Below are positions 1 through 10,703 of a DNA stretch of 36,757 nt, piece by piece. The stretch lies in contig SHWG01000005.1 in assembly GCA_009693905.1 (NCBI GenBank), forward strand, positions 1-36,757, given 5' to 3'. Numbering within the stretch: position 1 is the stretch's first letter; the number at the start of each line of letters is the position of its first letter. Below the pieces are notes generated by a model that saw only the letters and a list, made by a program, of their open reading frames with translations, was not told the origin of the DNA and ran no database searches. The position numbers were made by a program, and so were the translations under genes. The stretch is from Rhodospirillales bacterium. GTDB lineage: Bacteria; Pseudomonadota; Alphaproteobacteria; Rhodospirillales; 2-12-FULL-67-15.

Positions 1-105
1 GTTTTGCACCGACTTAGCGCCCCGCTCGATGGGTGAAATCGAGTTAAACTTGAGTGTTAATGATTTTGCTCCAAACTTACGAGATGAGTCATAGAGAATA
101 AGAAA

Positions 106-1530
106 ATGAACGATCCTTCGCCACGCAGGTTTCTGTCGAAAGCGTTCGCCAATCTCAAGGGCCTGTGGCACGGCGTCGCTGGCGCCGGGTACAGCGCCGA
201 GACCGCGTCCTTGCGTCCCGATTTGCCCGATGGGGATGTGGACCGGGTGCGCCGCCAGATGCGCGAGTGTCTCGAATCCCGGGGCGGCGAGGTTTCGGCG
301 CGTGGCCGCGCCGCCGCCCTCGGGCGGGGGTATCTTGCCCTCGACGTGACCGGCCGGAGGCGTTTTCTCAAGGTTCTCGCCGAAGACCTCGAACCCGAGC
401 CCACGGGGGTGGACGACGCGATCCATTCCTATCAAACCGCCAAGGACCGCCAGGCGCGGCAAGCGGCGCGGGCGGCCCTGCGTCAAGCCTTGGAGAGCCC
501 GCGGGTGCGTCTTTTGACTCAATTCAACGCGTTGCCCGAGGGAGTCAAGTTCCTGGTCGATATGCGCGCCGAGGTCTTGAAATTTCTTCCCTACGAGCCT
601 TCGTTCGCGAGTCTCGAACGCGACCTCAAGGGGTTGCTCGCGACGTGGTTCGATATCGGTTTTCTCGAGTTGAGGCGGATCGCGTGGGACACCGCGCCGG
701 CGACCCTGCTCGAAAAGCTGATCGCCTACGAAGCGGTGCACGCCATCGGCGGCTGGGAGGATATCAAGAACCGGCTCGATTCCGACCGCCGCTGCTTCGC
801 CTACTTTCATCCGCGCATGCCGAACGAACCCTTGATCTTCGTCGAGGTGGCGCTGACCGACGGGCTCGCCGACAACGTCGACGCGCTGCTCGACGAGGCG
901 GCCCCGGTGCAGGACGCGAAGAACGCCGATACGGCGATCTTCTATTCGATCTCGAACGCGCAAAAAGGGCTCGCCGGAATCAGCTTTGGGGGATTCCTGA
1001 TCAAGCGGGTGGTGGACAGCCTGACCGCCGAATTCAGGGGTCTTAAAACTTTCGCCACTCTGTCGCCGGTCCCGGGCTTTTTGGCGTGGCTGGAAAAAGT
1101 TAAGGCCGAGAATGGAGCGGGCGTATTCCTGCCGGAAGAAGTCGCGCGCCTGAAGACGCTCGGCCTCGATGCGGAAAAACCCGACGCCATCGTCGAGGTC
1201 CTGCGCAAGCCCGAGTGGCCCGCCAACGCCGCGCTCGCCGAAGCCCTTAAGGAACCGCTGCTCCGGGCCTGCGCCCACTATCTCGCCCGCGAGAAGGCGG
1301 GGGAGAAACGGGCGCTCGATCCCGTCGCTCATTTCCATCTCACCAACGGCGCGCGACTCGAGCGGATCAATTGGCTGGCGGACACCTCGCCCAAGGGTTT
1401 TGCCCAGGCGGCCGGGATCATGGTCAACTACCTCTATCGGCTCGGGGACATCGAGGAAAACCACGAAGCCTACAGCGACCTGGGCGAAGTGCGCGTCTCT
1501 CCGAGCGTCCGTGCCCTGCTGAAAGCCTGA
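106..1530 (+). CDS. malonyl-CoA decarboxylase
   Basis: A 474-aa protein of the malonyl-CoA decarboxylase (MCD) family, which converts malonyl-CoA to acetyl-CoA and CO2. The C-terminal catalytic half carries the family blocks HPRMPNEPLIFVEVALTDG, FYSISNAQKGLAGISFG and FHLTNGARLERINWLADTSP. H411 in the HLTNGA block matches the conserved catalytic histidine region of the family. The N-terminal part, about residues 1-170, is helical and fits the MCD N-terminal domain. The ATG at 106 follows a weak purine-rich stretch (agagaataagaaa), and the length is normal for bacterial MCD. No malonyl-CoA synthetase (matB) lies downstream; a partner could lie upstream of the window. The 105 nt ahead are A+T-richer than the surroundings, but I see no convincing promoter there. 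Confidence 0.95.
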   Translation: MNDPSPRRFLSKAFANLKGLWHGVAGAGYSAETASLRPDLPDGDVDRVRRQMRECLESRGGEVSARGRAAALGRGYLALDVTGRRRFLKVLAEDLEPEPTGVDDAIHSYQTAKDRQARQAARAALRQALESPRVRLLTQFNALPEGVKFLVDMRAEVLKFLPYEPSFASLERDLKGLLATWFDIGFLELRRIAWDTAPATLLEKLIAYEAVHAIGGWEDIKNRLDSDRRCFAYFHPRMPNEPLIFVEVALTDGLADNVDALLDEAAPVQDAKNADTAIFYSISNAQKGLAGISFGGFLIKRVVDSLTAEFRGLKTFATLSPVPGFLAWLEKVKAENGAGVFLPEEVARLKTLGLDAEKPDAIVEVLRKPEWPANAALAEALKEPLLRACAHYLAREKAGEKRALDPVAHFHLTNGARLERINWLADTSPKGFAQAAGIMVNYLYRLGDIEENHEAYSDLGEVRVSPSVRALLKA

Positions 1531-1561
1531 AAAAGTCGAATCTTTCCCCGCTCGGGCCGCG

Positions 1562-1589
1562 TTGACAGGTGGATGTTATGGTATAAAGT
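1562..1589 (+). promoter_or_regulatory. sigma70-type promoter of tRNA-Leu (and possibly tig)
   Basis: A perfect -35 TTGACA at 1562-1567 is followed by overlapping -10 candidates TATAAA (1582-1587, 14-nt spacer) and TAAAGT (1584-1589, 16-nt spacer). The tRNA begins about 20 nt further on, a normal distance for a stable-RNA promoter. No other promoter is obvious between the tRNA and tig. Confidence 0.6.
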
Positions 1590-1609
1590 TCGCGCGCCTT
1601 GCACGGCTT

Positions 1610-1694
1610 GCGGGCGTGGTGGAATTGGTAGACACGCGGGATTTAGGTTCCCGTGACGCAAGTCTTGGGGGTTCGAGTCCCTCCGCCCGCACCA
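1610..1694 (+). tRNA. tRNA-Leu (anticodon UAG)
   Basis: An 85-nt class II tRNA with encoded CCA. The acceptor stem GCGGGCG pairs perfectly with CGCCCGC, with discriminator A. The anticodon stem CGGGA/TCCCG encloses the loop TTTAGGT, giving anticodon TAG, which reads CUN leucine codons. A long variable arm follows (tgacgcaagtctt) and the T arm is gggTTCGAGTccc. The CCA end is 57 nt before the tig start, with no terminator visible between them. Confidence 0.97.
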
Positions 1695-1751
1695 GTCTCC
1701 ATCCCGTCCGGCGCCAACCGAAATGGACAGATCAGGATTCAGGATCAAGCG

Positions 1752-3176
1752 ATGTCGCAGCAAGTCACGGAAACGAAGTCGGACGGCCTCAGGCGGGAAT
1801 TCAAGATCGCCGTGCCGGCCAAGGAAATCGAATCGCAAATCGGCGAGCGGCTGAGCGATCTCGCCCGCAGCACCCGCTTGCCCGGGTTTCGCCCCGGCAA
1901 GGCTCCGCTCGCGATTCTCAAGCGCAAGTTCGGCGACGCGGTGCGCGGCGAGGTTCTCGATCGCGCGCTCAACGACTCGAGCCGCCAAGCCATGAGCGAG
2001 CGCGGCATTCGCCCCGCCGCCCAGCCGAGCATCGAGGTCACCGCCTTCGGCGACGGCAAGGATCTCGAATACACCTTGTCGCTCGACGTGATGCCGGACA
2101 TCAAACCGATGGACTTTTCCAAGCTCGCCATCGAGCGTCCGGTGGTTCCGGTGGACGAGTCCAAGGTCACGGAGACGCTCCAGCGTATCGCCGCGAGCCG
2201 CAAGACCAACAAGCTCGCGCCCGCCGGCCACGCCGCCGCCAAGGGCGACGTCGCGGTGATCGATTTTGTCGGCCGCGTCGACGGACAGGAATTTCCCGGC
2301 GGCAAGGCCGAAGGCTATTCGCTCGAGCTTGGCTCGGGAAGTTTTGTCCCCGGTTTCGAAGACCAACTCCTCGGCGTCAAGGCCGGGGCCCATCTCACGG
2401 TCAAGATCACCTTCCCGAAGGACTACGCCGCCCAGGAACTCGCCGGCAAGGACGTGGAATTCACCGTGACGGTGAAGGAAGTCCAACTCGCGGAACCGGC
2501 CGCCATCGACGACGCGCTGGCCAAAGCGGTCGGTCTCGCCGATCTCGACGCGCTGAAAGCCCGCGTCCGCGAAGAGCAGGGCCGCGAATACAAGGAAATC
2601 TCGCGTCTGCGCATGAAGCGCCAGCTGCTCGACCTGCTCAACGACGCGCACGACTTCGAAGTTCCGCCGACCCTGTTCGAGAACGAGTTTCAGGCCATCT
2701 GGAACCAGTTCGAGCAACAGCGTAAGCAGGCGGCCGAGGGCAAGGAAAGCACCGCGGAAGCCGTGACCGAGGCGGAAAAGATCAAAACCGACGACGAGCA
2801 CAAGGAAGATTTTCGCGCCATCGCCGAGCGGCGCGTCCGGCTCGGTCTTTTATTCTCGGAAGTGGCCCGTCTTAACAATATCCAGGTGAACCAAGAGGAA
2901 ATCAACCGGGCTCTGGTCCAGCAGGCGCAACGCTTCCACGGTCAGGAGCAGACGGTGGTCGAGCATTTCCGCAAAAATCCGGAAGCGATGCAAAGCCTGA
3001 TCGGACCCATCCTTGAGGACAAGATCGTGGACTTTGTCCTCGAAATGGCCAAGATCAAGGATAAGCCCGCGACTCTCGAAGAGCTTATCGAGATCGACGA
3101 TCGGGCCACGCCCAAAGATGACGCAAGCGGCAAGATGAAGCAGAAGACTTCGGTCAAAAAGAAATCTTCCAAATAA
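1752..3176 (+). CDS. tig: trigger factor (ribosome-associated chaperone / PPIase)
   Basis: A 474-aa trigger factor, the chaperone that meets nascent chains at the ribosomal exit tunnel. The ribosome-docking signature GFRPGK is at residues 45-50 of the N-terminal domain. An FKBP-type prolyl isomerase domain follows at about residues 165-250 (VIDFVGRVDGQEFPGG...GSFVPGFEDQLLG), then a long helical C-terminal chaperone domain with a Lys/Ser-rich tail. The ORF track starts at 1653 inside the tRNA. I use the ATG at 1752 because AGGA lies 7 nt upstream and the protein then begins with the usual short N-terminus. It is followed after 28 nt by clpP, the common tig-clpP-clpX-lon arrangement. Confidence 0.97.
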   Translation: MSQQVTETKSDGLRREFKIAVPAKEIESQIGERLSDLARSTRLPGFRPGKAPLAILKRKFGDAVRGEVLDRALNDSSRQAMSERGIRPAAQPSIEVTAFGDGKDLEYTLSLDVMPDIKPMDFSKLAIERPVVPVDESKVTETLQRIAASRKTNKLAPAGHAAAKGDVAVIDFVGRVDGQEFPGGKAEGYSLELGSGSFVPGFEDQLLGVKAGAHLTVKITFPKDYAAQELAGKDVEFTVTVKEVQLAEPAAIDDALAKAVGLADLDALKARVREEQGREYKEISRLRMKRQLLDLLNDAHDFEVPPTLFENEFQAIWNQFEQQRKQAAEGKESTAEAVTEAEKIKTDDEHKEDFRAIAERRVRLGLLFSEVARLNNIQVNQEEINRALVQQAQRFHGQEQTVVEHFRKNPEAMQSLIGPILEDKIVDFVLEMAKIKDKPATLEELIEIDDRATPKDDASGKMKQKTSVKKKSSK

Positions 3177-3204
3177 TGCATGAGACAGCAAAGGCAATCG
3201 CGCG

Positions 3205-3864
3205 ATGAATAATCCGGTCGAGACTTACATGAACTATCTCGTCCCGATGGTGGTGGAGACCACCAACCGGGGCGAACGGGCTTACGACATCTATTCCCGC
3301 CTCTTGAAGGAGCGGATCATTTTTCTCACCGGCGGGGTGGACGACAGCGTCGCCAGCCTCATCTGCGCGCAGCTCCTTTTTCTCGAATCCGAGAATCCGA
3401 ACAAGGACATTGCGATTTACATCAACTCTCCGGGTGGAATCGTGACTTCGGGCCTCGCCATCTATGACACCATGCGCTACATCCGCCCCAGCGTCTCGAC
3501 GGTGTGCATCGGACAGGCGGCGTCGATGGGGTCGCTTCTGCTCTGTGCCGGAGAGAAGGGCAAGCGATTCGCGTTGCCGAACGCGCGAATCATGATTCAC
3601 CAGCCTTCGGGCGGCGTCCAGGGACAGGCGGCGGACATCGAGATTCACGCCCGCGAGATTCTCTTGCTCCGCGACCGGCTGAACCGAATCTATGCCCACC
3701 ACACCGGCAAGCCGGTCGAGGAACTTCTGCCCGCCATGGACCGGGACCGCTATCTGACCCCCGAGGACGCGCGCACGTTCGGGCTTATCGACGAGGTTGT
3801 GACGAGCCGTCCGCCCATGCCGCCGGCGGAAGGCACAAAGTCCGAGGAGCGCCCTAAGGGTTAA
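3205..3864 (+). CDS. clpP: ATP-dependent Clp protease proteolytic subunit
   Basis: A 219-aa ClpP serine protease that forms the tetradecameric chamber used with ClpX. The catalytic triad is readable: S107 in GQAASMGS, H132 in MIHQPSGG and D181 in MDRDRYLT, with spacing identical to the E. coli enzyme. The N-terminus ([18 protein letters not shown]) resembles the alphaproteobacterial propeptide-plus-axial-loop region. The C-terminus is a short Pro/Glu/Lys-rich tail. The 28-nt gap to tig suggests co-transcription. The stop codon lies inside a strong inverted repeat (separate feature) that may end the tig-clpP transcript before clpX. Confidence 0.98.
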   Translation: MNNPVETYMNYLVPMVVETTNRGERAYDIYSRLLKERIIFLTGGVDDSVASLICAQLLFLESENPNKDIAIYINSPGGIVTSGLAIYDTMRYIRPSVSTVCIGQAASMGSLLLCAGEKGKRFALPNARIMIHQPSGGVQGQAADIEIHAREILLLRDRLNRIYAHHTGKPVEELLPAMDRDRYLTPEDARTFGLIDEVVTSRPPMPPAEGTKSEERPKG

Positions 3865-3892
3865 GGCTGCCTGCCGCCGCGGTCTTAACCTT
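3857..3892 (+). terminator. candidate hairpin terminator after clpP
   Basis: GGTTAAGGCTGC (3859-3870) can pair with GCGGTCTTAACC (3879-3890), giving a 12-bp stem with two G-U pairs and an 8-nt loop. A G-U and an A-T pair can extend it outward at 3857-3858 / 3891-3892. The clpP stop codon is inside the 5' arm. The tail TTGTATT is only moderately T-rich, so it may attenuate or protect the 3' end rather than terminate fully. Confidence 0.45.
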
Positions 3893-3899
3893 GTATTAA
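3885..3899 (+). promoter_or_regulatory. CtrA-like box TTAA-N7-TTAA ahead of clpX
   Basis: TTAA-CCTTGTA-TTAA matches the TTAA-N7-TTAA core bound by the alphaproteobacterial cell-cycle regulator CtrA. It sits about 177 nt before clpX. The left half-site is shared with the 3' arm of the clpP hairpin, so the match may be a by-product of that repeat. The assignment is inference. Confidence 0.3.
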
Positions 3900-4005
3900 G
3901 GAATTTCGCGCCAATTTAAAGAGTCGGTCGCTAGGGTGGGCCCCGTAAGGTTCGAATCCGGTAAAGGCATGAACTTGCGCGCTTTTCGGGATTGTGCCGG
4001 CCCAG

Positions 4006-4034
4006 CGCCAAGGGATACACTTGTCCTCTTGGCG
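4006..4034. repeat. inverted repeat in the clpX leader
   Basis: CGCCAAG (4006-4012) and CTTGGCG (4028-4034) are perfect inverted arms. The pairing can be extended inward by a G-U and a G-C pair around the ATACACTTGT loop region. It ends about 41 nt before the clpX start and has no T-run after it, so a leader structure or protein-binding site is more likely than a terminator. Confidence 0.45.
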
Positions 4035-4075
4035 TGTAAACGAAGCGGCCGCTCGCAAATCGAGCGGGGCAGTTA

Positions 4076-5341
<1,266 letters not shown>

Positions 5342-5400
5342 TCCCGATCCATTCGGTCGCGAATCGGGCCCTGTAACGAATCGCTTTTACCATACGGTGC

Positions 5401-5414
5401 GGGCAAATTTGCCC
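5401..5414. promoter_or_regulatory. 14-bp perfect palindrome upstream of lon
   Basis: GGGCAAATTTGCCC is fully self-complementary over 14 bp. It ends about 8 nt before the -35-like CCCCTTG of the lon promoter candidate. The position and dyad symmetry fit an operator for a dimeric regulator, but I do not recognise the regulator. Confidence 0.4.
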
Positions 5415-5421
5415 TTGATTT

Positions 5422-5455
5422 CCCCTTGCGCCGGGGCTGGATCGAGCCCACTTTA
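5422..5455 (+). promoter_or_regulatory. heat-shock (sigma32-like) promoter candidate for lon
   Basis: The -35-like CCCCTTGCG (5422-5430) and -10-like CCCACTTTA (5447-5455) are separated by 16 nt. They resemble the RpoH pattern CTTG(AA)...CCCAT-T. lon is a classical heat-shock gene in proteobacteria, which supports the call. The match is imperfect (CG in place of AA after CTTG). Confidence 0.4.
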
Positions 5456-5472
5456 GCTCGGTAACCCGACTG

Positions 5473-5497
5473 GAGCGGCGCTTTGTCCGCGCCGTTC
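5473..5497 (+). other. stem-loop in the lon 5' leader
   Basis: GAGCGGCGC (5473-5481) pairs with GCGCCGTTC (5489-5497) over 9 bp with one G-U, closing a 7-nt loop TTTGTCC. It lies between the predicted promoter and the AAGGAAAAGGA ribosome binding site of lon, and leaves that site unpaired. It could be a leader stabiliser or regulatory structure. Confidence 0.4.
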
Positions 5498-5523
5498 ACC
5501 TGGCCCAAGGAAAAGGACGCTCC

Positions 5524-7941
<2,418 letters not shown>

Positions 7942-8360
7942 CCGGCGAAAAAATCCGCCCGCTCCAGCCCCCCCTGATTCGCGGCTCGAAACCCTTTGCC
8001 CCGACCCCGGCGGCGGCGCGTGCCGTCCCTGGCGGGGATCGGGGGACAATCCCCCCGGCGCAACCTAACCCATTGGTGATACGAGTATATTTGTGCGGGG
8101 AAAGGGATGTTGCGGGGCGGCTCAGGGGTGACTCAAGCCCATTCGGATCTCACCTACGTGGGTGAATTTGCCCGGCCCGGCCCGGCTGGATTTTCTCGAC
8201 CTGGTTACGAACGCGCCGGAAATCCGCGCGATTCGGCCCGTTCGTCGTTGACCGGCTCGAAAAACAAGCCGTAAGATTTTACCTCAAGGCCGATTGCGGC
8301 AACCCATCCTGGGCCTTAGCCGGTCGGGCGTACCGCTTTTGAGCGGAAGGGGATTTTGCG
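7942..8360. other. lon-hupB intergenic region (419 nt)
   Basis: No credible gene is present on either strand; the ORFs crossing it are extensions of shadows of lon. A G/C hairpin, GGGGG-ACAAT-CCCCC (8041-8055), lies about 100 nt after lon but lacks a T-run. TCACC-(6 nt)-GGTGA at 8150-8165 is a small dyad. The last 110 nt hold a promoter and a leader for hupB. That leader includes AAGGCC (8286-8291) pairing with GGCCTT (8312-8317), and CCGC-TTTTGA-GCGG directly before the ribosome binding site. Confidence 0.5.
8248..8277 (+). promoter_or_regulatory. sigma70-type promoter of hupB
   Basis: The -35 TTGACC (8248-8253) and -10 TAAGAT (8272-8277) are separated by 18 nt. The predicted start leaves a leader of about 75 nt before the hupB ATG. 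This is the best vegetative promoter match in the lon-hupB gap. Confidence 0.5.
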
Positions 8361-8633
8361 ATGAACAAGGAAGACCTGATCGAAGCGCTGACGAATGCCG
8401 CAGGCATGACCAAGGCCGGTGCGGGGCGGGTGGTGGATAGCGTCATTGACACCATCATCAAGTCCTTGAGCAAAGGAGAGGAAGTGCGCCTGCCCGGGTT
8501 TGGGGCCTTTGTCGTCACGAAGCGGGCCGCAAGCATGGGCCGCAACCCGAGAACCGGCGCGGCCATTCAAATTCCGGCCTCCAAGAACCCTAAATTTAGG
8601 GCAGCGAAAGCACTCAAAGACGCCGTAAACTAA
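8361..8633 (+). CDS. hupB: DNA-binding protein HU
   Basis: A 90-aa HU-family histone-like protein that bends and compacts DNA as a dimer. The full family length is present: helical dimerisation part, the turn VRLPGFGAF at 42-50, and the DNA-binding arm with RNPRTG at 61-66 and the minor-groove proline region AIQIPASK. The ATG at 8361 follows AAGGGGA at good spacing. Its position directly after lon is common in proteobacteria. HU rather than IHF is favoured by the lon linkage and by the arm sequence. Confidence 0.96.
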   Translation: MNKEDLIEALTNAAGMTKAGAGRVVDSVIDTIIKSLSKGEEVRLPGFGAFVVTKRAASMGRNPRTGAAIQIPASKNPKFRAAKALKDAVN

Positions 8634-8686
8634 CCCGTTCCGTCCCTTCCCGACGTCGTCGATTTGCGTTTGGGGCAAGCGGGCGC

Positions 8687-8762
8687 GGGCGGTTAGCTCA
8701 GTTGGTAGAGCGCCTCGTTTACATCGAGGAGGTCGGCGGTTCGAGCCCGTCACCGCCTACCA
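8687..8762 (+). tRNA. tRNA-Val (anticodon UAC)
   Basis: A 76-nt tRNA with encoded CCA. The acceptor GGGCGGT pairs with ACCGCCT (first pair G-U). The D arm is TAGCTCAGTTGGTAGAGC. The anticodon stem CCTCG/CGAGG encloses TTTACAT, giving anticodon TAC for valine. The T arm GGCGGTTCGAGCCCGTC is normal. It starts 53 nt after hupB, with no clear separate promoter. Confidence 0.96.
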
Positions 8763-8767
8763 TTTTG

Positions 8768-8796
8768 ACGGCCTCTGCCCAGTCGGCAACGGCCGT
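8768..8796 (+). other. two-tier hairpin between tRNA-Val and tRNA-Asp
   Basis: ACGGCC (8768-8773) pairs with GGCCGT (8791-8796), and inside it GCC (8777-8779) pairs with GGC (8785-8787) across a symmetric 3x3 internal loop. It starts 5 nt after the tRNA-Val CCA and is followed by a C-run rather than a T-run. It may be a processing or 3'-end structure. Confidence 0.3.
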
Positions 8797-8876
8797 AATC
8801 CCCCCGTTCCTTGACTTGCCGGGGGTGCTGGATTACATCGGGGCCCTCCCGCGCGGGGGCGTTCTTTCCACGCATC

Positions 8877-8953
8877 GGGGGTGTAGCTCAGTTGGTTAGA
8901 GCGCCGCCCTGTCACGGCGGAGGCCGCGGGTTCAAGTCCCGTCACTCCCGCCA
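8877..8953 (+). tRNA. tRNA-Asp (anticodon GTC)
   Basis: A 77-nt tRNA with encoded CCA. The acceptor GGGGGTG pairs with CACTCCC (one G-U), with discriminator G. The anticodon stem CCGCC/GGCGG encloses CTGTCAC, giving GTC for aspartate. The T arm GCGGGTTCAAGTCCCGT is canonical. A pyrimidine-rich stretch (attttcttcttc) follows the CCA and may help end the transcript. The Val-Asp pair upstream of nuoA fits a rhodospirillaceous order. Confidence 0.97.
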
Positions 8954-9055
8954 TATTTTCTTCTTCGCTCACCCCCCGTTATTGTCCGGTTGCTGGCGAT
9001 CCGCTCCGGGCCAGATTCCCCTTGCCAGTTAAAGGGTTGCGCCCCCCCGTTGCCA

Positions 9056-9084
9056 TTGAAGACGCATCGCCGCTCGCCTAGACT
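9056..9084 (+). promoter_or_regulatory. promoter candidate for the nuo operon
   Basis: TTGAAG (9056-9061), a 17-nt spacer and TAGACT (9079-9084) form a reasonable vegetative promoter in the 206-nt gap between tRNA-Asp and nuoA. The leader would be about 70 nt and G/C-rich (ACCCC...GGGGGT, GGCGG...CCGCC). No other promoter-like pair in this gap is as good. Confidence 0.4.
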
Positions 9085-9159
9085 GTCGGTGCTGGCGGGG
9101 ATGGGTAACAGACCCCTTCGAGATGGGGGTAGGCGGGCCCCCGCCGCCCCTTTGAGAAC

Positions 9160-9537
9160 ATGGGTCCCGAGATGGACGCGCTGCTCGCCAATTATCTGCC
9201 GATCCTGATATTCCTCGGCGTTGCCGTCGCGATCACGGGGATCGCGATTGTGGGCTCGCTCGTCGTCGCCCGCCAGCGGCCCGACTCGGAAAAATCCGCG
9301 GCCTACGAGTGCGGCTTCGACGCCTTCAGCGACGCCCGCCACAAATTCGACGTTCGCTTCTATCTGGTGGCGATCCTGTTCATCATTTTCGATCTTGAAG
9401 TCGCCTTCCTGTTTCCTTGGGCGGTGGCGCTCGGCAAGATCGGCCTGTTCGGGTTCTGGTCGATGATGATCTTCCTTGCCGTACTCACGATCGGGTTCAT
9501 CTACGAGTGGCGAAAAGGAGCGCTGGAATGGGAGTAA
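9160..9537 (+). CDS. nuoA: NADH-quinone oxidoreductase subunit A
   Basis: A 125-aa membrane subunit of complex I with the usual three transmembrane helices (about residues 9-32, 66-88 and 94-116). It carries the conserved loop [14 protein letters not shown] with its cysteine, and the motif [23 protein letters not shown]. The start is uncertain between ATG 9160 and the in-frame ATG 9172 ([10 protein letters not shown]); neither has a strong ribosome binding site. It opens the nuoA-N cluster and overlaps nuoB by 10 nt. Confidence 0.96.
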   Translation: MGPEMDALLANYLPILIFLGVAVAITGIAIVGSLVVARQRPDSEKSAAYECGFDAFSDARHKFDVRFYLVAILFIIFDLEVAFLFPWAVALGKIGLFGFWSMMIFLAVLTIGFIYEWRKGALEWE

Positions 9538-10070
9538 CGACACAAATTCCCGCGGCCCTGCCGCCCGGCGCCGCCCAAGACGCCGCCTTGGAAGGCGTCA
9601 TCGGCGAATTCGCCGACAAGGGCTTCGTGATAGCCAACGTCGATCGCCTCGTTAATTGGGCGCGGACCGGATCGCTTTGGCCGATGACCTTCGGTCTTGC
9701 CTGCTGCGCGGTGGAGATGATCCACGCCTACATGAGCCGCTACGACCTCGATCGTTTCGGCGTGGTCCCGCGCGGGAGCCCGCGCCAGTCCGATGTCATC
9801 ATCGTCGCCGGAACGCTGACCAACAAAATGGCTCCCGCCTTTCGCCGGGTCTACGACCAGATGGCCGAACCGCGCTGGGTGATCTCGATGGGGTCCTGCG
9901 CCAACGGCGGCGGGTATTACCACTATTCCTATTCGGTCGTGCGCGGCTGCGACCGCGTCGTGCCCGTGGATATATACGTGCCGGGATGTCCGCCGACCGC
10001 CGAGGCGCTGGTCTACGGCATCCTGCAATTGCAAAAGAAGATACGCAGAACGGGAACGCTCTGGCGCTAG
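9528..10070 (+). CDS. nuoB: NADH-quinone oxidoreductase subunit B (cluster N2)
   Basis: A 180-aa PSST-type subunit holding the terminal [4Fe-4S] cluster N2 that passes electrons to quinone. The ligand cysteines are the tandem C59-C60 ([10 protein letters not shown]), C124 (GSCANGGG) and C154 ([10 protein letters not shown]). The ORF track begins at 9417. I use ATG 9528 because AAAAGGAG stands 7 nt ahead and the start overlaps the nuoA stop, as expected for coupled genes. Standard length. Confidence 0.97.
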   Translation: MGVTTQIPAALPPGAAQDAALEGVIGEFADKGFVIANVDRLVNWARTGSLWPMTFGLACCAVEMIHAYMSRYDLDRFGVVPRGSPRQSDVIIVAGTLTNKMAPAFRRVYDQMAEPRWVISMGSCANGGGYYHYSYSVVRGCDRVVPVDIYVPGCPPTAEALVYGILQLQKKIRRTGTLWR

Positions 10071-10093
10071 CCGCCGGCGGGCATGTGAAGGCG

Positions 10094-10696
10094 ATGGATC
10101 TGGCGCTCAAGGACCTTGGCGAATACGTCGCCGCCGCTTTGCCCAATGAGGTTCTCGGCGCGACCACGATAAACGACGAACTTGCGTTCACCGTGCACCG
10201 CGACGCCGTGCTCAAGGTGCTGAAATTCCTGCGCGACGACGCCAACTGCCAGTTCAAGCAACTGATGGATGTTTGCGGCGTGGATTATCCGGAACGCGAG
10301 AAACGTTTTGATGTCGTCTATAACCTGCTCAGCCTCGTGCATAACGTCCGCGCCCGAATCAAGCTGGAAACCGATGAAGTGACGCCGGTGCCTTCCGCCG
10401 CCGGAATTTTTTCCAGCGCCGGATGGTGGGAGCGCGAAGCGTGGGATATGTACGGCATCGCGTTTGCCGACCATCCCGACCTGCGCCGCATCCTCACCGA
10501 CTACGGCTTCGAAGGCCATCCTTTGCGCAAGGATTTCCCGCTCACCGGCTACGTCGAGGTTCGCTACGACGACGAGCAGAAGCGCGTGGTTTACGAACCG
10601 GTCAAACTGACCCAGGAATTCCGCACCTTCGACTTCTTGAGCCCTTGGGAAGGCGCGCTGCGCCTGCCCGGCGACGAGAAAGCGACCAAGAGCTGA
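10094..10696 (+). CDS. nuoC: NADH-quinone oxidoreductase subunit C
   Basis: A 200-aa 30-kDa-type subunit of the peripheral arm, with the signature [20 protein letters not shown] followed by [19 protein letters not shown]. It is separate from nuoD, unlike the fused NuoCD of E. coli. The ORF track starts far upstream inside nuoB. The realistic starts are ATG 10094 (MDLALKDLG) or the in-frame GTG 10085 three codons earlier. GAAGG is very close to the ATG, so the start is slightly uncertain. Confidence 0.95.
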   Translation: MDLALKDLGEYVAAALPNEVLGATTINDELAFTVHRDAVLKVLKFLRDDANCQFKQLMDVCGVDYPEREKRFDVVYNLLSLVHNVRARIKLETDEVTPVPSAAGIFSSAGWWEREAWDMYGIAFADHPDLRRILTDYGFEGHPLRKDFPLTGYVEVRYDDEQKRVVYEPVKLTQEFRTFDFLSPWEGALRLPGDEKATKS

Positions 10697-10703
10697 TCCG
10701 TTC

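Noticed and set aside
44-60. TTAA-N9-TTAA upstream of the malonyl-CoA decarboxylase gene
   Set aside because: It resembles a CtrA box, but the spacing is 9 rather than 7, and no other support exists.
3949-3959. GGTTCGAATCC, identical to a canonical tRNA T-arm core, between clpP and clpX
   Set aside because: The flanking bases give only two stem pairs, there is no acceptor, anticodon or CCA end nearby, and no integrase gene or duplicated attachment site. Probably chance, at most a relic.
8041-8055. GGGGG-ACAAT-CCCCC hairpin as a lon terminator
   Set aside because: The stem is short, lies about 100 nt after the stop codon and is followed by more C/G rather than a T-run. Kept only as part of the intergenic description.
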